Shown piece by piece: positions 52,071-60,333 of a DNA stretch of 64,000 bases (position 1 is the first letter of the stretch; each line of letters starts with the position of its first letter). Position numbers and translations under genes: made by a program. The notes beneath the pieces were generated by a model. The model searched no databases, had not been told where the DNA came from, and saw only the letters and a program-made list of their open reading frames with translations. Source of the DNA: Glycomyces luteolus (lineage in GTDB: Bacteria > Actinomycetota > Actinomycetes > Mycobacteriales > Micromonosporaceae); NCBI RefSeq assembly GCF_027622875.1, contig NZ_JAPZVP010000016.1:62001-126000 (forward strand), given 5' to 3'.

Positions 52071-52483
52071 CAGCTCACGCCTCCTCGGTTGTAGGGCAGG
52101 GGTTCGTCTTTGAGTTCGGGTGACGGCGGCTGCGCTGGGCCGGTCTTGCGGCGGGTGCTGCGCGCCTCGTCGATCGCTTCCTCGTGGTCCTCGAAGGACC
52201 GCTCGACATCGCGATCGGTCATCCGGTGGTTCTCGGCGAAGTCGACCAGGGTCTCGCCCATGGCCCGGATGTTCACGCCCGTTTGGTAAGTGACGGTGTA
52301 GAACATCTCGTACGCGTCGTCGAACGCTTCGAGGAGGGCTTTGGACTTGCCGTTGCCCGTGAACGCTTCGGCGCGGTCGCGCGTCGATCGGGCCGCGTCG
52401 AGGACGAGTTCGTCGTACTCGTCGGCCAGGGCCTTCAGGTGTTTCGAGCCTGCTTCTTCGAGGTCGTCCGGATCGACTTTCAT
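52070..52483 (-). CDS. WXG100-like protein of a two-gene cassette (copy 2)
   Basis: A 137-residue helical, acidic protein (KVDPDDLEEAGSKHLKALADEYDELVLDAARSTRDRAEAF; YQTGVNIRAMGETLVDFAENHRMTD) of the ESX small-substrate type, with a Pro-rich tail. The KVDPDDL start echoes copy 1 at 39449. The start at 52483 follows AAGGTG. Confidence 0.7.
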   Translation of the reverse strand: MKVDPDDLEEAGSKHLKALADEYDELVLDAARSTRDRAEAFTGNGKSKALLEAFDDAYEMFYTVTYQTGVNIRAMGETLVDFAENHRMTDRDVERSFEDHEEAIDEARSTRRKTGPAQPPSPELKDEPLPYNRGGVS

Positions 52484-52841
52484 TGCGCTGCACCTTGTTC
52501 GAAGGAGGTATTCGGGGGATAAAGGTTCGGGAACGTGTTCAGGAGTGACCCCGACCGTCTGTGCGGGCGCGAACCCGGCCGAGAGTTCAGCCCCGGACTC
52601 AGTCCCGAACTCGGCGTCGACCCCCGCCGCGAACACGGTTGGGGGAATCGTCGCGAACTCGGTTGCGGTCGTCAAGCACGCATCGACCTGAAACCTGTCC
52701 CGGTCCGTCCCGGACGCCTGCAACGTGAATCGGTAGGCGAGAGCGTGAGGTCAAGGAGCTCATCTGAGAACACCCCGACCATCGCAACGTCGACAACTCC
52801 GGCGGACATAGCGAATTGCATCCAATCGGTAGCATCGGGTG
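52484..52841. other. 358-base divergent intergenic region
   Basis: Contains the promoters of the WXG100-type cassette and the lipoprotein, plus the second copy of the 152-base duplication from 52761. Short degenerate GAACTCGG-like repeats occur at 52590-52670. No gene is assigned on the plus strand; the duplicated part may be coding on the minus strand (see findings). Confidence 0.5.
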
Positions 52842-52912
52842 ATGCGTGACAGATTCACCTCTCTCTGCCTTCCGCTATCTTGCGCCGCAACGCTGTTCAT
52901 CGCGACGGCCTG
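52761..52912. repeat. Segmental duplication, copy 2 (partner at 49283-49434)
   Basis: Gapless match to 49283-49434 spanning the promoter and first ~24 codons of the intact lipoprotein gene. The identical 21-base core is at 52813-52833. Confidence 0.8.
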
Positions 52913-54164
52913 CACCGCCGACCCACCCGAGGGCACCATCGATCCGGCACCCGGCGGCGACGAGGCTGCCGAGATCTCGCCCGAAGGTCCTCCGATCGCC
53001 TTCGACCCGGTCCCGATCCTGCAATCGCCGGCCAAGACACAGTTCATCGACGGCACCACCTACTACGGGCTCGAATTCGAGGACGGCGCAAACACCTCCC
53101 TGATCCGCCTCATCGACCTCGAGGACCAGACCCAGATCAGCGAGGCGGTGCCAGAGCACGACCAGTCCTTCAGCGCCACTTCGGAAGGGACTTCCGTCCG
53201 CTTCGCCTACAGCGGCGAGGAGGTGCTGCTCTTCCACGCCTTCGGAGTTGACGAGGGCGAAGACAAGCAGATCTCGTTGCGCACCTTCGACACCGCCGAC
53301 GGCTCCCTCCGCTTCACTGGCGCCGCTCCACACGATTTCTATCAAGTCGGGACGATCGACATCGCCCAATCCGAGGGCGACCGCACCCTCGTCACGGTGG
53401 ACGGGACGATGCTCGATGAAGAGAGCTACCGGACATATGACACCGCCAGCTCCTACCTGTTCGACAGCGTCACCGGTGAGCTGATCTGGCAGTCGGACGG
53501 GTTCAAGGCGCTCCGGGTCGAAGGCGAAACCGTCATCGGGACCGCCTACACGCCAACCGAAGGCGACTACTTCACGGAGACCGCCCTGGAGTTTCAAGTG
53601 CTGCCGCTGAGCGGCGGCGAACCGAGCTACGCATACCCCCCGGTCGATGATTTCGAGGCGAAGTGGCTCGAGGGCAGCGAGGTAGTGCTGCTCCAAGACG
53701 GCGACATGGGGATGCTCGGCGCTTCGGACGGATTCCGCGCCCTGCTGGTCGCAATCGATGCCGAAAGCGGTGCCGGGACGAAACTCGCCGAGGTCGTCAC
53801 CGAGACCGAGCCGGATTGCTCGTATGACGGCGTGGCGGTCATCGGCTGTGTCGGCTTCGGCGAAGACGGGCTGACGGCGATGAGCGCGGCCGACGGCTCG
53901 GTACTCTGGACGGACGCCGATATCACGGACTACCTGCCGCCCGACCGCATTCGCGGCGCTGCCGAGGGTGTGTTCTACATGGATAACGAAGAGGGCGCGC
54001 GCCCGCCGATCGTGGTTGAGGCCGCCACCGGCGTGAAGCTCGCCGAGGATCTGCCGTCGGACTTCGTCACTGTCTTTGACGGGTACGGCTTCGGAGTCAC
54101 CCGCGACTACGGCGGTGTCACAACCATGATCTACGAGATCACAGAGCGGTATGAAGCGGACTGA
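52842..54164 (+). CDS. Lipoprotein with PQQ/beta-propeller-like repeats
   Basis: A 440-residue exported protein. Its signal peptide ends in a lipobox (FIATAC-T). The mature part has PQQ-like blades (DTADGSLRFTGAA; DSVTGELIWQSDG; SAADGSVLWTDADIT; EAATGVKLAEDLP). A TAGCAT -10 lies six bases before the ATG, so the mRNA is probably leaderless. Role unknown; similar lipoproteins often serve as envelope scaffolds or sensors. Confidence 0.8.
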   Translation: MRDRFTSLCLPLSCAATLFIATACTADPPEGTIDPAPGGDEAAEISPEGPPIAFDPVPILQSPAKTQFIDGTTYYGLEFEDGANTSLIRLIDLEDQTQISEAVPEHDQSFSATSEGTSVRFAYSGEEVLLFHAFGVDEGEDKQISLRTFDTADGSLRFTGAAPHDFYQVGTIDIAQSEGDRTLVTVDGTMLDEESYRTYDTASSYLFDSVTGELIWQSDGFKALRVEGETVIGTAYTPTEGDYFTETALEFQVLPLSGGEPSYAYPPVDDFEAKWLEGSEVVLLQDGDMGMLGASDGFRALLVAIDAESGAGTKLAEVVTETEPDCSYDGVAVIGCVGFGEDGLTAMSAADGSVLWTDADITDYLPPDRIRGAAEGVFYMDNEEGARPPIVVEAATGVKLAEDLPSDFVTVFDGYGFGVTRDYGGVTTMIYEITERYEAD

Positions 54165-54599
54165 TCGCCACTACATCCAACCTGTGGAAACACGCGCCAG
54201 GACAAGGAAGAACGCCTCCCGCGATAGTCGGCCTTGACAGAGTTGGACCACCCCGTCCCCGCCCTCTCCGCTCTTGACATCGACGTTTACGTCGATGTCC
54301 AGAGCGGCACAGGGCCGCGGATGCCCGGTCAGCGCGGTTTCAGCGGGACCCTCAGATGGCCGAACTCTGATAGAACTGGCGGATGCCCACCCCTCCTACG
54401 GCTGACGAGCGCTTCGGCGACGCCCGTGCTCCATCGCCACTTCGCGTAAGAGCTAAGGGCCGCAATCGCATCGAGGCCCGAGTCTAACTGTGACCGCTCA
54501 CAGATCGTTCTTAGCGAAACGGAACCCAAGCCCTAAAACGGAACTCGCGATCAACTCCAAGATCCGCCAATTACCAGCCCAAAGCTCCCGGATGAACCG
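54165..54599. other. 435-base gap between convergent genes
   Basis: No gene seen. It contains the 18-bp-arm hairpin at 54268-54307 and, from about 54440, a stretch of lower GC than the surroundings. Confidence 0.5.
54268..54307. other. Large stem-loop of unknown role
   Basis: An 18-bp stem with one mismatch (54268-54285 with 54290-54307) and a TTTA loop. There is no T tract after it, it lies 100 bases past the lipoprotein stop, and it is too far to be a simple terminator of the lectin gene. It could be a processing site, small RNA or remnant element. Confidence 0.6.
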
Positions 54600-55628
54600 T
54601 CAGCGGGAAGTGGCGGCCAATACCAGATTCGCTAGGTCGTCGTCGGTTTCAGTCAGACCTGCGGTGGAGATGAACCTGACCGGCTGCCATGTTCCATCGG
54701 CGCGACGGATGGTGTGCGAGGCGACCTGCTTGCCGTCGACCAGTTCGAGGATCCCCAACTGCAGTTCGCCGCCGGCGTTGGCGGCACTGGCACTAAAAGG
54801 AATCTTGCCTTCGAGTACAGCCGGCTCCTGGAACCGCTGCCAGGTCGCGTCCACTTTGCGGATGGCGTGGTAGAGGCCATAGCCATTGGCCATCGCTACG
54901 ACATGGAGACTCGAGCCGATCCCCGCCAAGGTCACCTCATTGACTTCGCCGATCTCGCCGGCCGCGCCCTCGATGTTGCCCCAGCCAGTCCAAGTCCCGC
55001 CCGAGGATCGGATCGCGTGGAGGATTTCGCCGTTGGAGACGACGGCGGTGTCGATCGTGGTGCCGACCTTGGTCGTGGCGATGTGATCGATGCTGCTCGC
55101 GAAGCTCCGGAGCAGCCTCCAACTGGCCCACCAGGTGCCGTCCCCGTTGCGGACCGTGTGGTACAGGTCGCCGCTGTCGCGGATCGAGGCAAAAACATGC
55201 AGCTGGGTGCCGACAGATGCCGCCGCGACCAGGACAATGCCCGTGGGGCCCGATTGCGAGGGAATGGGACTGAATGCCGTCGACGAGCCGTCGGCGGTGT
55301 TCCGGACGGCGTGCTTCGGACCCTCCTCACCGATGCAGGCGACGATGTGGAGATTGTTGGAGATGCCCGCGGCAGAGATGGAGTAGAGAGCCTTGTGAAT
55401 GGGATCGGGGGCGATTTCATTCCAGCGCGCGTTCCAGCTGCCGCCTCCATATCGCGTTTGACGCATGATGTTGCTGCCCAGAGTGCCCGCGAGAAACTGC
55501 GTGTTCCAGTCGGCGGGGGCGGCCGAGGCCGTTCCGGGGGCGAGCGAACCTAGGCCCGTGCCGACCAGCGCGGCGGCTGGAAGTGCGAGGAGCGAACGGT
55601 TGAATTGCCGGCGGTTGAGCGAGGTCAT
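54600..55628 (-). CDS. Tat-exported lectin-like beta-propeller protein
   Basis: A 342-residue protein. The ATG at 55628 (AAGGAG upstream) gives a twin-Arg signal (NRRQFNRSLLALPAAALVGTGL...TASA-A). The mature region is a run of ~47-residue blades with the pattern HAVRNxDGTW..W, e.g. YHTVRNGDGTWWASWRLL, LHAIRSSGGTWTGWGNI and YHAIRKVDATWQRF, as in PLL-type or fucose-binding propeller lectins. Probably binds glycans outside the cell. The longer frame upstream of 55628 is non-coding. Confidence 0.85.
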   Translation of the reverse strand: MTSLNRRQFNRSLLALPAAALVGTGLGSLAPGTASAAPADWNTQFLAGTLGSNIMRQTRYGGGSWNARWNEIAPDPIHKALYSISAAGISNNLHIVACIGEEGPKHAVRNTADGSSTAFSPIPSQSGPTGIVLVAAASVGTQLHVFASIRDSGDLYHTVRNGDGTWWASWRLLRSFASSIDHIATTKVGTTIDTAVVSNGEILHAIRSSGGTWTGWGNIEGAAGEIGEVNEVTLAGIGSSLHVVAMANGYGLYHAIRKVDATWQRFQEPAVLEGKIPFSASAANAGGELQLGILELVDGKQVASHTIRRADGTWQPVRFISTAGLTETDDDLANLVLAATSR

Positions 55629-56240
55629 GTCCGACTCCTTGGAAATCGAGTGAGCTTGCAGGCCAGGGCGCTGCGGCGTTCGCCGCGCGGCTCTCCCGCA
55701 GTATCTTGCACAGCCCTGACGCAGTACGTTGAGCGATCGGGAAGGCGCCGGGATCGAAATTCCCTGAGGCGTCCTCGATGCATTCTGGTCCGGGAGGGTG
55801 CCGTTTTCAAGGCGGGACACCGGCGGGACACCGGCAGGAACTCCATCTCCGGTCTCAAGGATCGACCAACCCACCACCATCCGAAACCGGCACCACGGCA
55901 TGAATCTCCAGGCCATCGTCTCCCCGGCCGGGGTTCACTTTAGAGGCCTCGCCGACGGTCCGAACGACCTTCCATGCTTCTCGGAATTTGATGATGGCAT
56001 ACCAGAGGGTTTGCTACTCCCGCCCGAGTGGGCCGAGGCCGTGCTCGATCGGCATTCGGATCCGGATTCATCGCCGTCCGCCTGACCGCGCTCCGGTCCT
56101 GCGTGGCGTGCGTGGTTGGGCCGGTTCGGGTAACGTGAGCCGCGATGACGGAGCGTGGTGCCGCGCGGCTGTGTCGAGCCGAAGGCGCGGTATCGCGATC
56201 TCTTGCGCCCCAGCCGGTACGAGCGAGAACGGACAACCCC
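55629..56240. other. 612-base intergenic region
   Basis: Divergent promoters for the lectin-like gene and the 56.2-61.4 kb locus. A 62-codon frame at 55900-56085 (MNLQAIVSPAGVHFRGLADG...) is open but has no recognised relatives and no ribosome site. Two GGGACACCGGC units repeat at about 55815-55835. Nothing else is supported. Confidence 0.4.
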
Positions 56241-56498
56241 ATGGCTTCGATTGATGAAGTGATCGCCTCGGTCAGCGCGAACGCGAACGCGGTGACGGAA
56301 GTTCAGGGACAGATCGAGGGCAGCAAGGCGATGACCGAGGAGACCCTGGGTCAGTTGCAGGCCTTGGGCGTCGAGGGTGCGATGGCGGCGATGACGGGTT
56401 GCAAAGAAGCGTTGGAGGAGTGCAGTGCGATGGCTACGGCCCTTCAGAACAAGCTGAACGAGGCGATGGCTGCGGCGGCGGCTGCGAAGCAGCAGTAA
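56241..56498 (+). CDS. WXG100-like small helical protein (first gene of the locus)
   Basis: An 85-residue Ala/Glu-rich helical protein (SIDEVIASVSANANAVTEVQGQIEGSK; EALEECSAMATALQNKLNEAMAAAAAAKQQ). Size and helix-turn-helix layout match ESX-type proteins although no WxG is present. The start at 56241 follows GAGCGAGAACGGA. It is followed after 9 bases by a related longer protein. Confidence 0.65.
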   Translation: MASIDEVIASVSANANAVTEVQGQIEGSKAMTEETLGQLQALGVEGAMAAMTGCKEALEECSAMATALQNKLNEAMAAAAAAKQQ

Positions 56499-56507
56499 GT
56501 TTCGGCC

Positions 56508-57263
56508 GTGGCGAGTCTTCAGGACTTGGCCGCCAAGATCGAGTCCGACCGGGCTGCGGTCGAGGCGGTCGCCGGACCGATCAATTCGTCGAAGGGCCAG
56601 GCCGAGCACACGGCCAGTGCGCTTGGCGGCCTTGGCGTCGAGGTCGCGTCGGAGCGTATGCGCGGTGTGGTCGACAAGATCGAGGAAGCGGAGTCGATGC
56701 GCGCTGCGTTGCAGGGCGCGTTGGTGAAAGCTCACTTCATTGTCTTGTCGGCCATCCATGGCAAGATGGGGCCAAGCGCTCCTGGATCTGGCGGTGTAGT
56801 TCCGCTGACAAGGGTTGACCCGCAAACCGGCGCACCGAAAGCTGGACTCGATGCGATCCCGCCGCATCTGCGCCAAGAGCCGACCCCGAACGGCGCAGAC
56901 CTTCTCGAACCGGTCAGGCGCAAGAAGGGTGCGACGATCTTCAACGAGGCGGTCGGCAAGGGCGACCAAATCGAAGACGCAACCAAGACCTTCGACAAGA
57001 ACTTCGATCTAGCTTGGGAAGCCTTCTACGACGAGCCGTCACCATCGAAGGCCCAGCAAAACGCCGTTTCAGAGACGCAAAGTTCGTACGGGCCGGTCGT
57101 GACCGATGTGCCTGTGCCGAAGGTCGGTGGCGGCGGCGCGATTATGGCCGCCTTCGTGACCTCGGTGGTCATGGCGAAAGCGGTTCAGCCGATCGTGCGA
57201 CAATTCGATCGAACCCACTCGGGGCAAAGGAAGGCCGAAGATCATGGCAGACAGGAACCCTGA
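56508..57263 (+). CDS. WXG100-like N-domain protein with Pro-rich tail and C-terminal membrane segment
   Basis: A 251-residue protein from GTG 56508. The N-terminal ~80 residues are a helical hairpin similar in style to the previous gene (ASLQDLAAKIESDRAAVEAVAGPINSSKGQAEHT). A Pro/Gln-rich linker and a hydrophobic segment at ~212-228 (GGAIMAAFVTSVVMAKAV) follow. Overlaps the next gene by 20 bases. Function unknown. Confidence 0.7.
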   Translation: MASLQDLAAKIESDRAAVEAVAGPINSSKGQAEHTASALGGLGVEVASERMRGVVDKIEEAESMRAALQGALVKAHFIVLSAIHGKMGPSAPGSGGVVPLTRVDPQTGAPKAGLDAIPPHLRQEPTPNGADLLEPVRRKKGATIFNEAVGKGDQIEDATKTFDKNFDLAWEAFYDEPSPSKAQQNAVSETQSSYGPVVTDVPVPKVGGGGAIMAAFVTSVVMAKAVQPIVRQFDRTHSGQRKAEDHGRQEP

Positions 57264-57675
57264 TGAAGTCGCGCTTCTGACCGCGATGATCACCAAAGGC
57301 TCCGAAAACCCGAAGTCAATCGCAGCCCGGATCGGCCCAGCGCGAACCTACGCTCTAGCCGGATCCGCTCTAGCCGTCGCCGCCGAGCGGCGCTTTCCGA
57401 CCGGATCGACCTACGCCGAAGTAGCCGCCTATAGCAAGGGCCTCGCTGACCGATTCCCGAATGCCGCCGAGCTCTTGAAGCCGACTGTGGTCGAGGCGAT
57501 GATTCGATCCGGTCGAGGCGAGGAAGGCCTGCTCGATGGCCTCGATGTCTCACTTGTTCGGCAGCTCTTGCTCATGCTGCCGTATGCGCTCATGACCGAT
57601 CTCGAACTCAGTGCAGTGGACAAGGAGTCGTTCATTGACGAGGTCATCGAGATGACCGACGAAGAGAGCGAGTAG
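57244..57675 (+). CDS. Hypothetical protein of the EAM-R-GE-LL paralogue family (member 1)
   Basis: A 143-residue soluble helical protein. It contains YAEVAAYSKGLADRFP followed by VVEAMIRSGRGEEGLLDGL, a pattern also found in the proteins at 60334 and 60954. It overlaps the previous gene by 20 bases and a strong terminator follows. No known family. Confidence 0.7.
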   Translation: MADRNPDEVALLTAMITKGSENPKSIAARIGPARTYALAGSALAVAAERRFPTGSTYAEVAAYSKGLADRFPNAAELLKPTVVEAMIRSGRGEEGLLDGLDVSLVRQLLLMLPYALMTDLELSAVDKESFIDEVIEMTDEESE

Positions 57676-57978
57676 CGTCACACTCGCGAAAGCGCTTGGG
57701 CGGCAAGGCCTTTGGTCTTGCCGCCCAAGCTCGTCTGAAAAAGCTCTAGACACATTTGTGCCGTAAGTTGACACGTAAGTTTTTAGTGAGTCATCATCGA
57801 AGGACCGGCAGTCGCAATCGCAAGCGAGCCAAGTTCTTACGTCTCGAACGGAGCTTGTTACGAAGCATCCAGATCACATCAGCCATTATCAATAGGCCAG
57901 AATGGAAGTGTCGCCCGGCGGGCTGAGTCCGCTAAAACCTGCTCCGCCGGGCGACCAACAACAGAAAGCGAGCCTTCC
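57676..57978. other. 303-base AT-richer leader of the second half of the locus
   Basis: After the terminator, 57735-57900 is clearly AT-richer than the rest of the window. It has a -35-like TTGACA at 57768-57773 and a CGTAAGTT direct repeat (57762, 57774). An 11-bp stem (57911-57921 with 57944-57954, 22-base loop) sits in the leader of the next gene, a possible regulatory RNA fold. Confidence 0.5.
57694..57730 (+). terminator. Strong stem-loop after the first three genes of the locus
   Basis: A perfect 14-bp stem (57694-57707 with 57717-57730) with a 9-base loop, 19 bases after the stop at 57675. A weak A/T-rich segment follows. Confidence 0.75.
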
Positions 57979-59886
57979 GTGTCGTCTACGACGATACGCT
58001 ATTCGGGCGTACCTGAAAACAGCCATTCCCGGCGGTTCGATCCCGAACACAGCGTTGAACCCGTCTCCGGCATCACTGCCGACGCATCCATCTACTCCCG
58101 TCCGGCCCCGGCCGCCGGCTTCGACCGTGGCCCGGAGTCGGACCTCACCCTCAAGTGGCGCAAGCGCCTCCGCGCCCTCGCCGACGAGGACCCCGCACCC
58201 GGCCCAGACTCAGCGCCTGATCAGGCCCACGGCCAGCACGACAACCCCTCGGCAAGCCGATCGCGGCAGGCCGCTGATCGTCTCAACCGACCCGGGCGGT
58301 TCACCGATCGCTCCGATCGGTCAGAGAACCTCGTCGCGAGCGGTTACGACCTCGCGGGAGACCATGCCGCCAGCGGATACGACCTCGCAGGAAACGTCGC
58401 CAACGAGTGCGAACCCGCAGGAACCCGCGCTGCCAGAGGGTTCGACTCCACCGAACACCGCACCGCCAGCGGGCACGACTCCGCCGGAGACCACACCGAC
58501 TACACCGCGAATGGGTGTGGCCCCGAAAGAGACCGTCCCGCCAACGGTTCCGGGGACAACACCGCCACCGCCCCCGGCACCCACCACGATCCCGCACCGG
58601 ACCAAGCCGCTGATCAGTTCAAGCGCGGAAGCGACCCCGCAACCGGGCCCGACCTGGGCGCAGAGTCCGCCGCCACCGACTTCGTCCCCGGGTTCACACC
58701 CGGAAAGGCCGGTCCGACCTCACCCGACCCGCGCCACAACCGCGCGTTCCCACACCCGCAGAACCCCGGCCTGTTCACCGAGGTCGACGGCTTCTACGAC
58801 TGGGCGAACCGTCGTCTCTACCTGACCGACGGGTCCCCCGACCCGCTGACTCCGGGCGCCTACCGGTACCAAACCCGTCCCGACCTGTGCGACCTGGACG
58901 CACCCGACTCCGATCCCGCCTCGCCCCGCTACGAGCCGATGCACCTGCGCCACAAGCCAGGCGACACCTGGCTGATCGACCGGTCCCGTCCCTACGACGC
59001 CCTCGACCCGGGTCCATTCGGCTCCCCCGGCTGGTTCCCCGACCGCCGCACCGGTCGTCACCGCCGCGACGAACTCCCCGACCCGATCCCCTGGTGGGAG
59101 ATCGAGGAAGAACCCGAGAAAGCCGAGTGGGCCGAGCAGGCCGAAGCGCTCTGGGAACGCCGCACCCGCATCACCCGCGAACGCGAAGCGCGGGAAAGCA
59201 ACCAACGCGAAACCACCGCAAACAACCACAACGCAACCACCGACCGCGCACCCTCCACGCCACGCGGCAGCGCCGACCGCGACAACACCGACCCTCCCGA
59301 ACCGCCAGTGCGGCAGTCGGTTCCGGAAGACCGGCCGCGTCGGCAGGCGGCGACCCGTCCTCAACCCTGGGCCCGGTCCGAACCCGAAGGGCGCGAATCG
59401 TTCCGCGAACCTCCGGCATCGCAGCCGCCACAGCACCACCCGCACGTGCCCCGCCAGGCCGACCGCCGCGCGACCGACATCCCCGTGGAACCGCCGCACC
59501 GGTTCAACAAACTCCGCGAGGACGCTTGGGACCGGTTCATCGAGAAATCCGCCGACCTCGCCGCCGCCCATCGCTCGCAGACCGCGATCGAACGCGAGTG
59601 CGGCCCGACGATCGGCCGGATCGCACGCGGGATCCGCCTGATCACCGGGCTCCTCCGCCACCGTCCCAAGCCACGCGCGGACAAGCCGGTCCCACCAGAC
59701 CGCCGCACCGCACTCGCGGCCCGCACCGCCCGGTTCGCCGGGGCGGTACGCGGAGCGCAGCGGGCCCGGGCCGCTTCGGCGAGGCCCCAGACCCGCACCG
59801 ACTCTGCGCGGCCTCACACCCGCACCGGTTCGGCGCGGCCCGAGGCGGCACGCCGACACGTGCAGGGAGGTGTGGCATGGGCGTAG
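57979..59886 (+). CDS. Large hydrophilic low-complexity protein of unknown function
   Basis: 635 residues from a GTG. Residues 1-250 are Asp/Gly/Ala/Arg-rich and repetitive (SGYDLAGDHAASGYDLAGNVA). Residues ~255-400 look ordered (FPHPQNPGLFTEVDGFYDWANRRLYLTDG; GDTWLIDRSRPYDALDPG; WWEIEEEPEKAEWAEQAEALWERR). The rest is Arg/Pro-rich with a helical part (FNKLREDAWDRFIEKSADLAAAHRS). No signal or membrane segment. A Pro/Thr-rich frame over 57902-58825 is considered a shadow. Confidence 0.65.
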   Translation: MSSTTIRYSGVPENSHSRRFDPEHSVEPVSGITADASIYSRPAPAAGFDRGPESDLTLKWRKRLRALADEDPAPGPDSAPDQAHGQHDNPSASRSRQAADRLNRPGRFTDRSDRSENLVASGYDLAGDHAASGYDLAGNVANECEPAGTRAARGFDSTEHRTASGHDSAGDHTDYTANGCGPERDRPANGSGDNTATAPGTHHDPAPDQAADQFKRGSDPATGPDLGAESAATDFVPGFTPGKAGPTSPDPRHNRAFPHPQNPGLFTEVDGFYDWANRRLYLTDGSPDPLTPGAYRYQTRPDLCDLDAPDSDPASPRYEPMHLRHKPGDTWLIDRSRPYDALDPGPFGSPGWFPDRRTGRHRRDELPDPIPWWEIEEEPEKAEWAEQAEALWERRTRITREREARESNQRETTANNHNATTDRAPSTPRGSADRDNTDPPEPPVRQSVPEDRPRRQAATRPQPWARSEPEGRESFREPPASQPPQHHPHVPRQADRRATDIPVEPPHRFNKLREDAWDRFIEKSADLAAAHRSQTAIERECGPTIGRIARGIRLITGLLRHRPKPRADKPVPPDRRTALAARTARFAGAVRGAQRARAASARPQTRTDSARPHTRTGSARPEAARRHVQGGVAWA

Positions 59887-60326
59887 GCCGACTCGCTCCG
59901 CATCGCGTCCGGGCCCGGTATGCGCAGGCGCTCAAGGAGATCCCGCTGCCGGTGAAGTCGTTCGGCGGGATCGACCCTGAAGGGCTCGCCACCGTGGCCG
60001 AGGCCTACATCGGCGGGCGGCGCGTCCGGATCGGCGTGCTGTACGCGATCCCGAGGCTGTGGATCACCTTCCCGGACATCCTGCCGCCCGTCCTGGGCTT
60101 CGTCACGGGCTTTGCCACGGGATTCTACCGCGCCGCAGGCGATCGCCCCATCCTCGGTGCGGCCTCCGCCGATCAGGGCGCGCCGGGCCTCGGAACCGGT
60201 CGGGCGGAGCTGCACATCACCGAACCCGACCACCTCGATTGGGCCCGCCAACCGGGCCGGGCCCAGGCGATCAAACACGAGGCGATCGCCGCCTGGCTGG
60301 CGGCCCAACGTGAATGCGAAGGATGA
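59877..60326 (+). CDS. Hypothetical protein of the 56-61 kb locus
   Basis: 149 residues, starting inside the end of the large gene (10-base overlap) after AGGGAGG. It contains a hydrophobic stretch with prolines at ~57-85 (IPRLWITFPDILPPVLGFVTGFATGFY), maybe membrane-associated, and a charged helical end (WARQPGRAQAIKHEAIAAWLAAQRE). No family recognised. Confidence 0.65.
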   Translation: MGVGRLAPHRVRARYAQALKEIPLPVKSFGGIDPEGLATVAEAYIGGRRVRIGVLYAIPRLWITFPDILPPVLGFVTGFATGFYRAAGDRPILGAASADQGAPGLGTGRAELHITEPDHLDWARQPGRAQAIKHEAIAAWLAAQRECEG

Positions 60327-60333
60327 CCGCACG

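Noticed and set aside
55798-56085. 95-codon frame ending LDRHSDPDSSPSA as a gene
   Set aside because: No ribosome site, no recognised family and an Arg/Pro/Thr-rich first third. Kept only as a remark in the intergenic entry.
57902-58825. 307-codon Pro/Thr-rich frame overlapping the large hydrophilic gene
   Set aside because: It reads the same DNA one frame off, ends inside the ordered part of the main gene and has shadow-like composition. The longer frame from 57979 continues into plausible folded domains.
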